DNA of 64,000 bases from Macropodus opercularis (GCA_030770545.1 JAUCMP010000063.1:62001-126000), one strand, 5' to 3'; shown: positions 7,840 through 19,357, numbered from the stretch's first letter. The notes: a model not told the origin generated them from the letters alone. Translations and numbers: made by a program.

Positions 7840-8730
7840 TGAAGTGAACAGCTGCATTTCATTAATTAGATCGTGCACAGTGGCAGAAACATTTCATTTG
7901 AAATGTTAACTTCTCACAAGACACAGCAGAATTATGTCTATGAGTAAAAAGTTTGTTTTCTGTTTTCAGATTTAAAAAAACAACCAAATCACAACATATG
8001 ACGTCAAGCTGTGTTAACAAAAACCTCTTTAACAGAGGCAACTGGCTGTGTAATAAATAAAGAACAATGAAACATGAACAATCAATGTAAAAAACAGCAA
8101 AGATTTTTAAAGCTAAATTCAGGCTGCAGCCATTTGCAGAAACCTTTGCAGACAACAGTTTAAACCGGGTCCGGTTTCCTGTAGAATGAACAGCTCTAAC
8201 GATCCAAACGTCACTGATGCTCACGTGAGACCAGAACATGTGATTTTAAACTGGATTAGACACAGTACGTGAATGTTTATGTTCAGTCTTCACCGTGTGG
8301 CATTGATGACATCACACGTAGCCCTGGTAGACGTAAACAAACCGGTGCCAGATCATTCCAAAGAAGACAGAGATTTGTTGTAAGTGAACCATGAAAATGC
8401 ACAGTTTGCTTTCTGCAAGACTGTTTACTGTTGACTTTTTCTGTTTCATGACTTGTTCGTGCACAAAATAAACAACTGTGGTTTATACTTGCAAAAGTCA
8501 CAAGATGTCAAACTTGCAGTGTTTCTGCACCAGTACTGCACCAGACCAAATTCTACATTCTGTTCCACTGCATTTTACTGTGTAGCTGTGAATCAACATC
8601 TAACCTATAGAACCAATTACATATTAAATAAAACTGAATTAAAGACGAATTGATTTAAGAACTGAGTGAAGCGTTTGAACATTTAAAATACAAATGAAAA
8701 AAAGAATAAGAAGGGCCATTGAAACAGTGT
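7840..8730. other. Noncoding stretch (block 1)
   Basis: About 0.9 kb, AT-rich. The minus-strand open frames 7862-8239 (125 codons) and 8283-8501 have no recognisable motif, and their residue composition looks like translated noncoding DNA. Block 1 differs from blocks 2 and 3 at about 8540. Equivalents are at 23447-24342 and 45314-46209. I see no supported gene. Confidence 0.5.
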
Positions 8731-8742
8731 AGTTTTTTAATC

Positions 8743-8748
8743 TTTATT
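8743..8748 (-). terminator. Minus-strand AATAAA at the left edge of the transposon region (block 1)
   Basis: Plus-strand 'tttatt' preceded by 'agttttttaa' gives minus-strand 'aataaagattaaaaaac', a polyadenylation signal followed by an A-rich run. It lies just beyond the end of the antisense LINE material and could mark the 3' end of a retroposed transcript. Equivalents are at 24355-24360 and 46222-46227. Confidence 0.45.
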
Positions 8749-8749
8749 G

Positions 8750-9003
8750 ATCACCGGTCCCTGAGCAAGCACGAGGCGACGGTGGGGAGGAAAAACTCCC
8801 GCTTAAGGAAGAAACCTCCAGCAGAACCAGGCTCAGGGTGGGCGGTCGTCTGCCTCGACCGGTGATGGGTGAAGTATAGCTCCTCCTAAGGCTGTTCCCA
8901 GGCCAGTCGAGACATGCTCTCTCCTGCCTGGGTCTTCCCTGGGGTGAGGTTTAGCTCCACCCATCACTTCAAATTTAGCCCCCACTTACCCCCTCTCCCA
9001 CTT
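8750..9003. repeat. Teleost interspersed-repeat segment with internal 57-bp copy (block 1)
   Basis: Contains 'gaggaaaaactcccgctt', 'aagaaacctccagcagaac' and 'gtctgcctcgaccggtga', a run I recognise as common in fish genomes. At 8888-8944 it holds a 57-bp piece that recurs at 9130-9186 with one mismatch ('ccctgggg' versus 'ccccgggg'). Equivalents are at 24362-24615 and 46229-46482, with the 57-bp piece at 24500 and 46367. Confidence 0.6.
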
Positions 9004-9094
9004 CTGACCTCCGTTAGCTGCGAACACGTTCAGGGTGTCGGCCCCCTGGCCATCCCCTGTGTTGCTCACCACCGCAGCGAACCCTAGCCCCCCG

Positions 9095-10038
9095 CTACGG
9101 ACATTTCCAGATCACCCGGTTGAGGTCCCAAGGCTGTTCCCAGGCCAGTCGAGACATGCTCTCTCCTGCCTGGGTCTTCCCCGGGGCCTCTTCCAGCAGG
9201 ACCGCCCTGGAACACCTGACCTGGAAGGAACCCAGGAGGCATCCAAAACAGATGCACAAGCTTTTACAACTGGCTCCTCTCGATGTGAAGGACCGGCGGC
9301 CTGCTCTTTCGGTCATGACCCGCAGGTAACGACCATAGGTGCAAGCACGCGTGAACAAGACCGCAACATACTCGGCTTCTCCACTTGAGGCAGGAACTCT
9401 GCCCCAACCGAGAGGACACGTCACCGTTTTCCGGTCGAGAACCACGGCCTCAAACTCTGAGGTCTGACCCTCACCCCAGCCGCTTCACACTCGACTGCAA
9501 ACCGCCCCAGTGCAAGTGGAACAGGTCTGACTTACTGTCGGTAATGCGAACCAGCATCCGTCTGTATAGAGCTGGTCCAGCGTTCCACGGCTCGGGCAAA
9601 AACCAGATTATCCCTCCAGAATCGGAGGTTCGACCACTGGCCAGATTCTCAGAGTATTCCTTCCACCGTGAGATGACGGCCCCAGGCAAGGTCAGCAGCT
9701 CCCCACCTCCGCTGTAAACAGCCTTGGTGAAGAACCTCTTTCCCCTTACGAGGTGCCAAACGGTTTGCCAGAATGTCTTTGAAGCCGACCAACAGTCCTC
9801 CTCCATGGCCTCCCCGAGCTCTTCCCAGGTCAGAGTTTTTGCCCCCACACCTGCTCGGGCTGCAGCACGCTTGGCCCGCCGATGCTCTTCACGGCCAACG
9901 CCCCGACGAGGACCGGAGACCTCGTCGCCACGGCTTCGGGCAATTGCGTGGACAACGGAGGTGGAACCTCCCTCTGATCTGGTAAAAGCTCTCCCGGAGG
10001 TGGGAGCTGAAGACCCCTCTGACGGACGCTTCAGCTAG
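9095..10038 (-). pseudogene. LINE ORF2 relic, internally deleted (block 1, unit a)
   Basis: On the minus strand the 5' part (10038 to 9471) reads EELGEAMEEDCWSASKTFWQ, then GELLTLPGAV.SRWKEY, which matches the segment just before the reverse transcriptase in an abundant teleost non-LTR element. It then jumps to LVRITDSKSDLF, from the later RT region. In another frame, 9445 to 9095 reads MVLDRK..CPL, VAVLFT, TYGRYLRVMTER and finally MSRLAWEQ, which match successive C-terminal landmarks. The RT palm with its catalytic aspartates is absent and the frames are broken, so this is a dead, internally deleted copy. Family matches are from memory. Confidence 0.75.
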
Positions 10039-10338
10039 ACACTGCCACCAGACCCCTACGGGTCTACTGAGACTGTCCGGCTTCTACCTCCACCAGTGGC
10101 TCCAACTCACCACCAGATGGCGATAAGTTGACAGCTCAGTCCTGCTGTTCACTAGATTGTCCATTTGGGAAACTGTAGGTTTGCCACGTGGTGCTCGAGC
10201 TCAGATCAGGGTGTGAACAGGTGCCCATGCAGAGATGTCAGCACAGCACTGCAACTGTCAGGTGGCCAATATATCCAATTCAGTCAAATTAGTGCCATGT
10301 CAAATTCACCAGGTCGTGTTTTGATTTGCGTTTCATTC

Positions 10339-10466
10339 CAGGTATTTACATTTGATTCTCAGACACAACTGATAACACCCCGTCATGTCAGAACCCACCC
10401 AGTCGGGTGGTATCAAACAAAGGTGCGTTATACTGAGTTGTGTCTCAGACTGAAATGAAACACCTG
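10339..10466. repeat. 128-bp imperfect palindrome, MITE-like (block 1, unit a)
   Basis: The left arm begins 'caggtatttacatttgat'. The right arm, read on the minus strand, begins 'caggtgtttcatttcag'. Both continue through a variant of 'tctcagacacaact'. The arms are about 40 bp. A perfect inner stem, 'ccaccc' 10395-10400 with 'gggtgg' 10405-10410, sits at the centre. No clear target-site duplication flanks it. It could be a small nonautonomous DNA transposon or a structured RNA segment. Confidence 0.65.
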
Positions 10467-10534
10467 CAAAAAAAGGCGAATTTGGAAGCTCAATAGATAA
10501 ATACCTAGCTAAGCTAAAATGTTGAAGTTGGAAT

Positions 10535-10771
10535 TTAACGTGTATCTTCCAAACAAAGAAGAGGTTTGTAAGACACCACTGACCTGCCACTTACAGTGTG
10601 CCTGTACAACTCCACCCAAGAACCTCCCACACCGTGACCATCACAGCTCGAACAACACTGGTGACGGCCCGGTGAGCCGTGGGCATACACCACCCTGAAA
10701 GTGTCCACAGCCCCATCAGAGGTCATCACCTTGGAGAGGAAGTAGATGGGGGGGAGGTTCCCTCCCTCCAC
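10535..10771 (-). other. Unrecognised minus-strand ORF in the transposon unit (block 1, unit a)
   Basis: 78 codons, reading FLSKVMTSDGAVDTFRVVYA and later SSCDGHGVGGSWVELY. The composition looks more protein-like than other short frames here, but I cannot place it in a family. It may be another part of a transposon protein. Unit b has 12925-13176 (83 codons). Equivalents are at 26147-26383, 28537-28788, 48014-48250 and 50401-50730 (109 codons, longer at its start). Confidence 0.25.
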
Positions 10772-10976
10772 TTGGGAGGGACCTCCATCCCTCCACCACC
10801 ACCCCCCATGGGGTCATGGGGCGTTGGAGCACCTCATGACCCACTGGCAAGAGAAAGGTAGGGTTTACCTTGGACTGGGTGCCAATCTGTCACAGGGCCA
10901 CATACACAGGCAGAGCACCTCACAGGTTATCGTGACTGTGCCTCTGGGATCCTACCCGTCATGAGCGAACCAGCCT

Positions 10977-11165
10977 TCCAAACCTGGCCAGTAGTGGTGG
11001 TAAACCAGTTTGGGCTTAGTGCTTTTATACACTGGGGAAGATGTTCAGTGTCTTGCCCAATGACACATCAACACAAGTCGAGAGGAGCCAGGAATCGAAC
11101 CGCCGATCCTACGACTGGTGGACGACTCCCTTCTCCCGAGGCACGTACATCCCAGTGTAGTTCAA
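10977..11165 (-). mobile_element. tRNA-derived SINE-like remnant (block 1, unit a)
   Basis: Minus strand holds 'ggttcgattcc' at 11101-11091, an exact RNA polymerase III B box (GGTTCGANNCC). It is followed by 'gtgttgatgtgtcattggg' and 'caagacactgaacat', which match a tRNA-derived SINE body common in fish. The A-box side ('gggagtcgtccaccag') is degraded. Confidence 0.6.
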
Positions 11166-11477
11166 TTTGGCTGCTCAAAGCAGCTCCAACGTCAAACAAT
11201 CGTGACTGTGCCTGCCTTAGGTTGTCCCGGGGTTTATAGGTGGGATCTTACCCGTCATGGGCGAACCAGCCTTCCATGTTCACGCTGCACCACTACATGC
11301 TAGGAGGCTGGTGATGGGTGGAGATTAGCTCCACCCTTCACCAGCCTCTTCAGCCCCCACTTACCCCACTTACCTCTCTCAAACTTCTGACCTCTGTTAG
11401 CTGTAAACACGTTCAGGGTGTCGGTCCCCTGGCCATCCCCTGTGTTGCTCACCACCGCAGCGAACCCTAGCCCCCCG

Positions 11478-12421
11478 CTACGGACATTTCCAGATCACCC
11501 GGTTGAGGTCCCAAGGCTGTTTCCAGGCCAGTCGAGACATGCTCTCTCCTGCCTGGGTCTTCCCCGGGGCCTCTTCCAGCAGGACCGCCCTGGAACACCT
11601 GACCTGGAAGGAACCCAGGAGGCATCCAAAACAGATGCACAAGCTTTTACAACTGGCTCCTCTCGATGTGAAGGACCGGCGGCCTGCTCTTTCGGTCATG
11701 ACCCGCAGGTAACGACCATAGGTGCAAGCACTCGTGAACAAGACCGCAACATACTCGGCTTCTCCACTTGAGGCAGGAACTCTGCCCCAACCGAGAGGAC
11801 ACGTCACCGTTTTCCGGTCGAGAACCACGGCCTCAAACTCTGAGGTCTGACCCTCACCCCAGCCGCTTCACACTCGACTGCAAACCGCCCCAGTGCAAGT
11901 GGAACAGGTCTGACTTACTGTCGGTAATGCGAACCAGCATCCTTCTGTATAGAGCTGGTCCAGCGTTCCACGGCTCGGGCAAAAACCAGATTATCCCTCC
12001 AGAATCGGAGGTTCGACCACTGGCCAGATTCTCAGAGTATTCCTTCCACCGTGAGACGACGGCCCCAGGCAAGGTCAGCAGCTCCCCACCTCCGCTGTAA
12101 ACAGCCTTGGTGAAGAACCTCTTTCCCCTTACGAGGTGCCAAACGGTTTGCCAGAATGTCTTTGAAGCCGACCAACAGTCCTCCTCCATGGCCTCCCCGA
12201 GCCCTTCCCAGGTCAGAGTTTTTGCCCCCACACTTGCTCGGGCTGCAGCACGCTTGGCCCGCCGATGCTCTTCGTGGCCAACGCCCCGACGAGGACCGGA
12301 GACCTTGTCGCCACGGCTTCGGGCAATTGCGTGGACAACGGAGGTGGAACCTCCCTCTGATCTGGTAAAAGCTCTCCCGGAGGTGGGAGCTGAAGACCCC
12401 TCTGACGGACGCTTCAGCTAG
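11478..12421 (-). pseudogene. LINE ORF2 relic, internally deleted (block 1, unit b)
   Basis: Same mosaic as unit a, with the same missing RT core and the same frame break. Differences include LTWEGLGEAME, FTSACTYG and WKQPWDLN. The deletions predate the tandem duplication because both units share them. Confidence 0.75.
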
Positions 12422-12721
12422 ACACTGCCACCAGACCCCTACGGGTCTACTGAGACTGTCCGGCCTCTACCTCCACCAGTGGCTCCAACTCACCATCAGA
12501 TGGCGATAAGTTGACAGCTCAGTCCTGCTGTTCACTAGATTGTCCATTTGGGAAACTGTAGGTTTGCCACGTGGTGCTCGAGCTCAGATCAGGGTGTGAA
12601 CAGGTGCCCATGCAGAGATGTCAGCACAGCACTGCAACTGTCAGGTGGCCAATATATCCAATTCAGTCAAATTAGTGCCATGTCAAATTCACCAGGTCGT
12701 GTTTTGATTTGCGTTTCATTC

Positions 12722-12849
12722 CAGGTATTTACATTTGATTCTCAGACACAACTGATAACACCCCGTCATGTCAGAATCCACCCAGTCGGGTGGTATCAAA
12801 CAAAGGTGCGTTATACTGAGTTGTGTCTCAGACTGAAATGAAACACCTG
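12722..12849. repeat. 128-bp imperfect palindrome (block 1, unit b)
   Basis: Same arms and inner stem. One loop-side change ('cagaatccaccc' for 'cagaacccaccc') leaves the inner stem intact. Confidence 0.65.
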
Positions 12850-13380
12850 CAAAAAAAGGCGAATTTGGAATTTGGAAGCTCAATAGATAAATACCTAGCT
12901 AAGCTAAAATGTTGAAGTTGGAATTTAAAGTGTATCTTCCAAACAAAGAAGAGGTTTGTAAGACACCACTGACCTGCCACTTACAGTGTACCTGTACAAC
13001 TCCACCCAAGAACCTCCCACACCGTGACCATCACAGCTCGAACAACGCTGGTAACGGCCCGGTGAGCCGTGGGCATACACCACCCTGAAAGTGTCCACAG
13101 CCCCATCAGAGGTCATCACCTTGGAGAGGAAGTAAGTGGGGCTCAGATGTGGAGGGAGGAGGTTCCCTCCCTCCACTTGGGAGGGACCTCCATCCCTCCA
13201 CCCCCCCCCACCCGACCCATAGGGTCATGGAGCGTTGGAGCACCCCAAGACCCACTGGCAGGAAAAGGGTAGGGTTTACCCTGGACCGGGTGTCAATCTG
13301 TCACAGGGCCACATACACAGGCAGAGCACCTCACAGGTTATCGTGACTGTGCCTCCGGGATCCTACCCGTCATGGGCGAA

Positions 13381-13570
13381 CCAGCCTTCCAAACCTGGCC
13401 AGTAGCGGTGGTAAACCTGTTTGGGCTTAGTGCTTTTATACACTGGGGAAGATGTTCAGTGTCTTGCCCAATGACACATCAACACAAGTCCAGAGGAGCC
13501 AGGAATCGAACCGCCGATGACTGGTGGACGACTCCCGTCTCCCGAGGCACGTAAATCCCAGTGTAGTTCA
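13381..13570 (-). mobile_element. SINE-like remnant (block 1, unit b)
   Basis: B box at 13512-13502. The tRNA-like part has lost about 7 bp ('ccgatgactggtgg' for 'ccgatcctacgactggtgg'). Confidence 0.6.
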
Positions 13571-13744
13571 ATTTGGAAGATCCCTCCCTTTTCCTCCCCC
13601 CACCTCCCCCACTGGCAGGAAAAAGGTAGGGTTAGATAGTCATGGGGCTGTGGGCTCTGCCTTTCTCTCCTGCCTCTTTGGGGTGTTTTTTGTCTTTCTG
13701 GGGAGTGTTAAGACCTCAACACAGTTTGGGTCAACTAATTAACT

Positions 13745-13940
13745 GTGTCTCTTTAGCTCCAGGTCTTTTCAAGTTGCCAAATTTGGCCTTTGAACCGCTC
13801 TTAGTCTGGCCTGTCGCCCAGGACCTGTTTGCCTTGGGAGACCCTACCAGGCGTATTTAGCCCCTGACAACATAGCTCCCAGGGTCATTCAGGCACACAA
13901 ACTCCTCCACCATGATAAGGTGGCGGTTCAAGGAGGAGGC
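13745..13940 (+). mobile_element. LINE 5'-region-like fragment in opposite orientation (block 1)
   Basis: Plus strand contains 'gtctggcctgtcgcccag', 'gggagaccctaccaggcg', 'gacaacatagctccc' and 'gataaggtggcggttcaag'. From memory this series lies just upstream of ORF2 in an abundant fish LINE. It is oriented opposite to the ORF2 relics next to it and stops about 40 bp before satellite array B. Confidence 0.5.
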
Positions 13941-13979
13941 TTACTCTGTGCAGGTCGGGGGAAAATTGGAGGACTCTGG

Positions 13980-16900
13980 AGGAGTCTGGTATCTATACTA
14001 ATTTTAATCTAAAATGAACATTTGATCTCAGTTGTCTTACCTGTGTCTCTGTCCACTGGGAGGTTTGTGACTACAACCGCTGCTCCTCCGCACCGAGAGG
14101 AGTCTGGCATCTATGTCACTGAATGCAACACAAGCTGGAGTCAGTGAAGTAGCATCAATCATGTGACTTTTACAAACCAACCCCAGCTGTTCATTCACTG
14201 AACAAAAAACTGCTTGTCTCGACTTATTTAAGAAACATCGACCAGAAAACTCTTAGTTCCCTTTGACTCAGCAACATTTTGCTGCTGGTTCCAGGATGTG
14301 TTGACTCCAACAGCTTTAAAGGCTTTGGTAGGTCCATTAGAGGCCTGAACGTCACGTTCTCAAGATAGTCACCGGTTGAACTTTAACACGTCCATCAACA
14401 ATGAACGTCTTTAGTTCAACTGATTCAATAAATAGTAACTTTAATCTAAAATGAACATTTGATCTCAGTTGTCTTACCTGTGTCTCTGTCCAATGGGAGG
14501 TTTGTGACTACGGCCGCTGCTCCTCCGCACCGAGAGGAGTCTGGCATCTATGTCAGACGCCTCCTGGTGAAGTGTTGTGGGCGTGTGGCGCCGTGAAGAG
14601 GCCCTGAGGAAGACGTAGGACACGCTGGAGGAGTCTGGCATCTAGGTCACTGAATGCAACACAAGCTGGTGTCAGTGAAGTAGCATCAATCATGTGACTT
14701 TTACAAACCAAACCCAGCTGTTCATTTACTGAACAAACAACTCAGGAAACAGAAAAAGTCCATTTAAATCAGATACTGAGCTTCTTCATTTTCCTGCTTG
14801 TCTCAGTCTGACGTCGTTTAGACTAAAACTAACATAACACGAAACTCACTGACACGACAGAAACTCGCACATAAAGTCAGTGAACGTCTTTAGTTTAACT
14901 TATTCAATGAATAGTAACAATAATATACAATGAACATTTGATCTCAGCTATAAAATTCTCACCTGTGTCTCTGTCTGCAGTTGAATGTTGTGTTGACATT
15001 TGTTGTTACCAGGCAACAGAGTCTGATGTAATGTCAGGGTCAGAGAGCAGCCTTTAAACATGATTCGCTGATGGACCGTGTTACAGGTTTAGACATGTGG
15101 CAGATGTGAAAACCCACATCTCACATCTGCAGTCGAGCTTTTTAGATCTGCTGCACTTCAACCGATAATAATTTCAGACATGACAAAACCTCGTTTCTTC
15201 AGGACAGGTGACTTATTTAAGAAGCATCACCAGAAAACTCTTAGTTCCCTTTGACTCAGCAACATTTTGCTGCTGGTTCCAGGATTTGTTGATTCCAACA
15301 GCTTTAAAGGCTTTGGTAGGTCGATTAGAGGCCTGAGCGTCACGTTCTCAAGATAGTCACCGGTTGAACGTTGACACGTCCATCAACAATGAACATCTTT
15401 AGTTCAACTGATTCAATAAATAGTAATTTAATCTAAAATGAACATTTGATCTCAGTTGTCTTACCTGTGTCTCTGTCCAATGGGAGGTTTGTGACTACGG
15501 CCGCTGCTCCTCCGCACCGAGAGGAGTCTGGCATCTATGTCAGACGCCTCCTGGTGAAGTGTTGTGGGCGTGTGGCGCCGTGAAGAGGCCCTGAGGAAGA
15601 CGTAGGACACGCTGGAGGAGTCTGGCATCTAGGTCACTGAATGCAACACAAGCTGGTGTCAGTGAAGTAGCATCAATCATGTGACTTTTACAAACCAAAC
15701 CCAGCTGTTCATGTACTGAACAAACAACTCAGGAAACAGTAAAAGTCCATTTAACTCAGATACTGAGCTTCTTCATTTTCCTGCTCGTCTCAGTCTGACG
15801 TCGTTTAGACTGAAACTAACACAACACGAAACTCACTGACACGACAAAAACTCGCACATAAAGTCAGTGAACGTCTTTAGTTTAACTTATTCAATGAATA
15901 GTAACAATAATATACAATGAACATTTGATCTCAGCTATAAAATTCTCACCTGTGTCTCTGTCTGCAGTTGAATGTTGTGTTGACATTTGTTGTTACCAGG
16001 CAACAGAGTCTGATGTAATGTCAGGGTCAGAGAGCAGCCTTTAAACATGATTCGCTGATGGACCGTGTTACAGGTTTGGACACAGGTTGAAACCTTCAGG
16101 TCTTGTGTCATCATCAGCTGCTGTTCCAGCAGAGAGAAGCACCAACAGCTGCTACAGACAAACGCTGGTGAACAATCAGTTCACTGAAACGTCAACATTA
16201 CCCACAAAGCCCAACGTCTGCCCTCCAGCATTCAGAGTTTTCCACGCTTTGACATTTTGGGGCGTTGGGCATCATTTGGCTTTCAGACAACTGTGAACAG
16301 CTGTAGTTACTGTACATCACACGACAGGAAGGTGACATGTGGCAGATGTGAAAACCCACATCTCACATCTGCAGTCGAGCTTTTTAGATCGGCTGCACTT
16401 CAACCGATAATAATTTCAGACATGACAAAACCTCGATTCTTCAGGACAGGTGACTTATTTAAGAAGCATCACCAGAAAACTCTTAGTTCCCTTTGACTCA
16501 GCAACATTTTGCTGCTGGTTCCAGGATGTGTTGACTCCAACAGCTTTAAAGGCTTTGGTAGGTCCATTAGAGGCCTGAGCGTCACGTTCTCAAGATAGTC
16601 ACCGGTTGAACTTTGACACGTCCATCAACAATGAACGTCTTTAGTTCAACTGATTCAATAAATAGTAACTTTAATCTAAAATGAACATTTGATCTCAGTT
16701 GTCTTACCTGTGTCTCTGTCCAATGGGAGGTTTGTGACTACAGCCAATGCTCCTCCGCACCGAGAGGAATCTGGCATCTATGTCAGACGCCTCCTGGTGA
16801 AGTGTTGTGGGCGTGTGGCGCCGTGAAGAGGCCCTGAGGAAGACGTAGGACACGCTGGAGGAGTCTGGCATCTAGGTCACTGAATGCAACACAAGCTGGT

Positions 16901-19275
16901 GTCAGTGAAGTAGCATCAATCATGTGACTTTTACAAACCAAACCCAGCTGTTCATTTACTGAACAAACAACTCAGGAAACAGTAAAAGTCCATTTAAATC
17001 AGATACTGAGCTTCTTCATTTTCCTGCTCGTCTCAGTCTGACGTCGTTTAGACTAAAACTAACACAACACGAAACTCACTGACACGACAGAAACTCGCAC
17101 ATAAAGTCAGTGAACGTCTTTAGTTTAACTTATTCAATGAATAGTAACAATAATATACAATGAACATTTGATCTCAGCTATAAAATTCTCACCTGTGTCT
17201 CTGTCTGCAGTTGAATGTTGTGTTGACATTTGTTGTTACCAGGCAACAGAGTCTGATGTAATGTCAGGGTCAGAGAGCAGCCTTTAAACATGATTCGCTG
17301 ATGGACCGTGTTACAGGTTTAGACATGTGGCAGATGTGAAAACCCACATCTCACATCTGCAGTCGAGCTTTTTAGATCTGCTGCACTTCAACCGATAATA
17401 ATTTCAGACATGACAAAACCTCGTTTCTTCAGGACAGGTGACTTATTTAAGAAGCATCACCAGAAAACTCTTAGTTCCCTTTGACTCAGCAACATTTTGC
17501 TGCTGGTTCCAGGATGTGTTGACTCCAACAGCTTTAAAGGCTTTGGTAGGTCCATTAGAGGCCTGAGCGTCACGTTCTCAAGATAGTCACCGGTTGAACT
17601 TTGACACGTCCATCAACAATGAACGTCTTTAGTTCAACTGATTCAATAAATAGTAACTTTAATCTAAAATTAACATTTGATCTCAGTTGTCTTACCTGTG
17701 TCTCTGTCCACTGGGAGGTTTGTGACTACAGCCGCTGCTCCTCCGCACCGAGAGGAGTCTGGCATCTATGTCAGACGCCTCCTGGTGAAGTGTTGTGGGC
17801 GTGTGGCGCCGTGAAGAGGCCCTGAGGAAGACGTAGGACACGATGGAGGAGTCTGGCATCTAGGTCACTGAATGCAACACAAGCTGGTGTCAGTGAAGTA
17901 GCATCAATCATGTGACTTTTACAAACCAAACCCAGCTGTTCATGTACTGAACAAACAACTCAGGAAACAGAAAAAGTCCATTTAACTCTAGATACTGAGC
18001 TTCTTCATTTTCCTGCTTGTCTGAATCTGACGTCGTTTAGACTGAAACTAACACAACACGAAACTCACTGACACGACAAAAACTCGCACATAAAGTCAGT
18101 GAACGTCTTTAGTTTAACTTATTCAATGAATAGTAACAATAATATACAATGAACATTTAATCTCAGCTATAAAATTCTCACCTGTGTCTCTGTCTGCAGT
18201 TGAATGTTGTGTTGACATTTGTTGTTACCAGGCAACAGAGTCTGATGTAATGTCAGGGTCAGAGAGCAGCCTTTAAACATGATTCGCTGATGGACCGTGT
18301 TACACGTTTAGACATGTGGCAGATGTGAAAACCCACATCTCACATCTGCAGTTGAGCTTTTTAGATCTGCTGCACTTCAACCGATAATAATTTCAGACAT
18401 GACAAAACCTCTTTTCTTCTGAACAGGTGACTTATTTAAGAAGCATCACCAGAAAACTCTTAGTTCCCTTTGACTCAGCAACATTTTGCTGCTGGTTCCA
18501 GGATGTGTTGACTCCAACAGCTTTAAAGGCTTTGGTAGGTCGATTAGAGGCCTGAGCGTCACGTTCTAAAGATAGTCACCGGTTGAACTTTGACACGTCC
18601 ATCAACAATGAACATCTTTAGTTCAACTGATTCAATAAATAGTAATTTAGTCTAAAATGAACATTTGATCTCAGTTGTCTTACCTGTGTCTCTGTCCACT
18701 GGGAGGTTTGTGACTACAGCCGCTGCTCCTCCGCACCGAGAGGAGTCTGGCATCTATGTCAGACGCCTCCATGGTGAAGTGTTGTGGGCGTGTGGCGCCG
18801 TGAAGAAGCCCTGAGGAAGACGTAGGACACGATGGAGGAGTCTGGCATCTAGGTCACTGAATGCAACACAAGCTGGTGTCAGTGAAGTAGCATCAATCAT
18901 GTGACTTTTACAAACCAAACCCAGCTGTTCATGTACTGAACAAACAACTCAGGAAACAGAAAAAGTCCATTTAACTCTAGATACTGAGCTTCTTCATTTT
19001 CCTGCTCGTCTCAGTCTGACGTCGTTTCGACTAAAACTAACACAACACGAAACTCACTGACACGACAAAAACTCGCACATAAAGTCAGTGAACGTCTTTA
19101 GTTTAACTTATTCAATGAATAGTAACAATAATATACAATGAACATTTGATCTCAGCTGTTAAATGTCTCAGAGTCTGATGTGATGTCAGGGTCAGAGAGC
19201 AGCCTTTAAACATGATTCGCTGATGGACCGTGTTACAGGTTTAGACAAAGGTTGAAACTGGTGTCAGTGAAGTAG
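13980..19275. repeat. Satellite array B
   Basis: The shortest complete array, about 5.3 kb. It opens with a rearranged monomer (13980-14948) that has an internal deletion joining 'ctgcttgtctc' to 'gacttatttaag'. Monomers follow at 14949 (987 bp), 15936 (1243 bp, the only one that keeps both the Q exon-like segment and the R segment), 17179 (989 bp) and 18168 (989 bp), then the 90-bp stub at 19157. Its right end lacks the P' and R monomers that finish arrays A and C, so arrays have different internal orders even though the flanking blocks match. Confidence 0.95.
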
Positions 19276-19284
19276 TGTAAGCGT

Positions 19285-19357
19285 CCTGAAAAGGGAGGAA
19301 TTGATATGACGCACGACACACAACAACCTTTCTTCAGCTCACGTGTGTAATGAGTGA
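19285..19357 (+). repeat. 73-bp direct repeat, left member (block 2)
   Basis: Equivalent of 3678-3750; partner at 19641-19713. Confidence 0.85.

Larger units (their letters stand above)
8945..11324. mobile_element. Composite transposon unit a (block 1)
   Basis: First member of a tandem pair, offset 2,383 bp from unit b. Order: antisense LINE ORF2 relic, unrecognised spacer (10039-10338), 128-bp palindrome, minus-strand ORF, SINE-like tRNA remnant. Unit a has a single 'gaatttggaag' near 10480, where unit b has 'gaatttggaatttggaag'. The boundaries are approximate. Confidence 0.75.
11325..13700. mobile_element. Composite transposon unit b (block 1)
   Basis: Second member of the tandem pair, with the same internal order as unit a. 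It diverges after the palindrome ('aagtaagtggggctcag' insertion at about 13131) and again after the SINE-like part, where it continues into pyrimidine-rich DNA. Confidence 0.75.
3669..13979. repeat. Macrosatellite block, copy 1
   Basis: Non-satellite block of about 10.3 kb that recurs at 19276 and 41153 and begins again at 63833. The left half (3669-8740) is gene-like and AT-rich. The right half (8741-13979) is transposon-derived and GC-richer. Copy 1 is marked by a changed splice acceptor at 5944, by 'actgcaccagacc' near 8540 where copies 2 and 3 read 'actttacacgtagtgacc', and by 'tgtttccagg' at 11518 where the other units read 'tgttcccagg'. Confidence 0.95.

Noticed and set aside
7862..8239. 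125-codon minus-strand ORF
   Set aside because: No recognisable motif, no promoter or splice context, and a residue mix typical of translated AT-rich noncoding DNA.
9035..9388. Plus-strand 117-codon and neighbouring frames in the transposon units
   Set aside because: They are shadows of the antisense LINE ORF2 relic, whose minus-strand landmarks are clear.
11091..11101. Functional tRNA gene
   Set aside because: Only the B box is intact. The A box and cloverleaf are degraded, and the flanking sequence matches a SINE body.
17601..17825. 74-codon ORF running across the P core
   Set aside because: It is open only in this monomer because of a few local substitutions. Equivalent monomers have stops, so it is chance.
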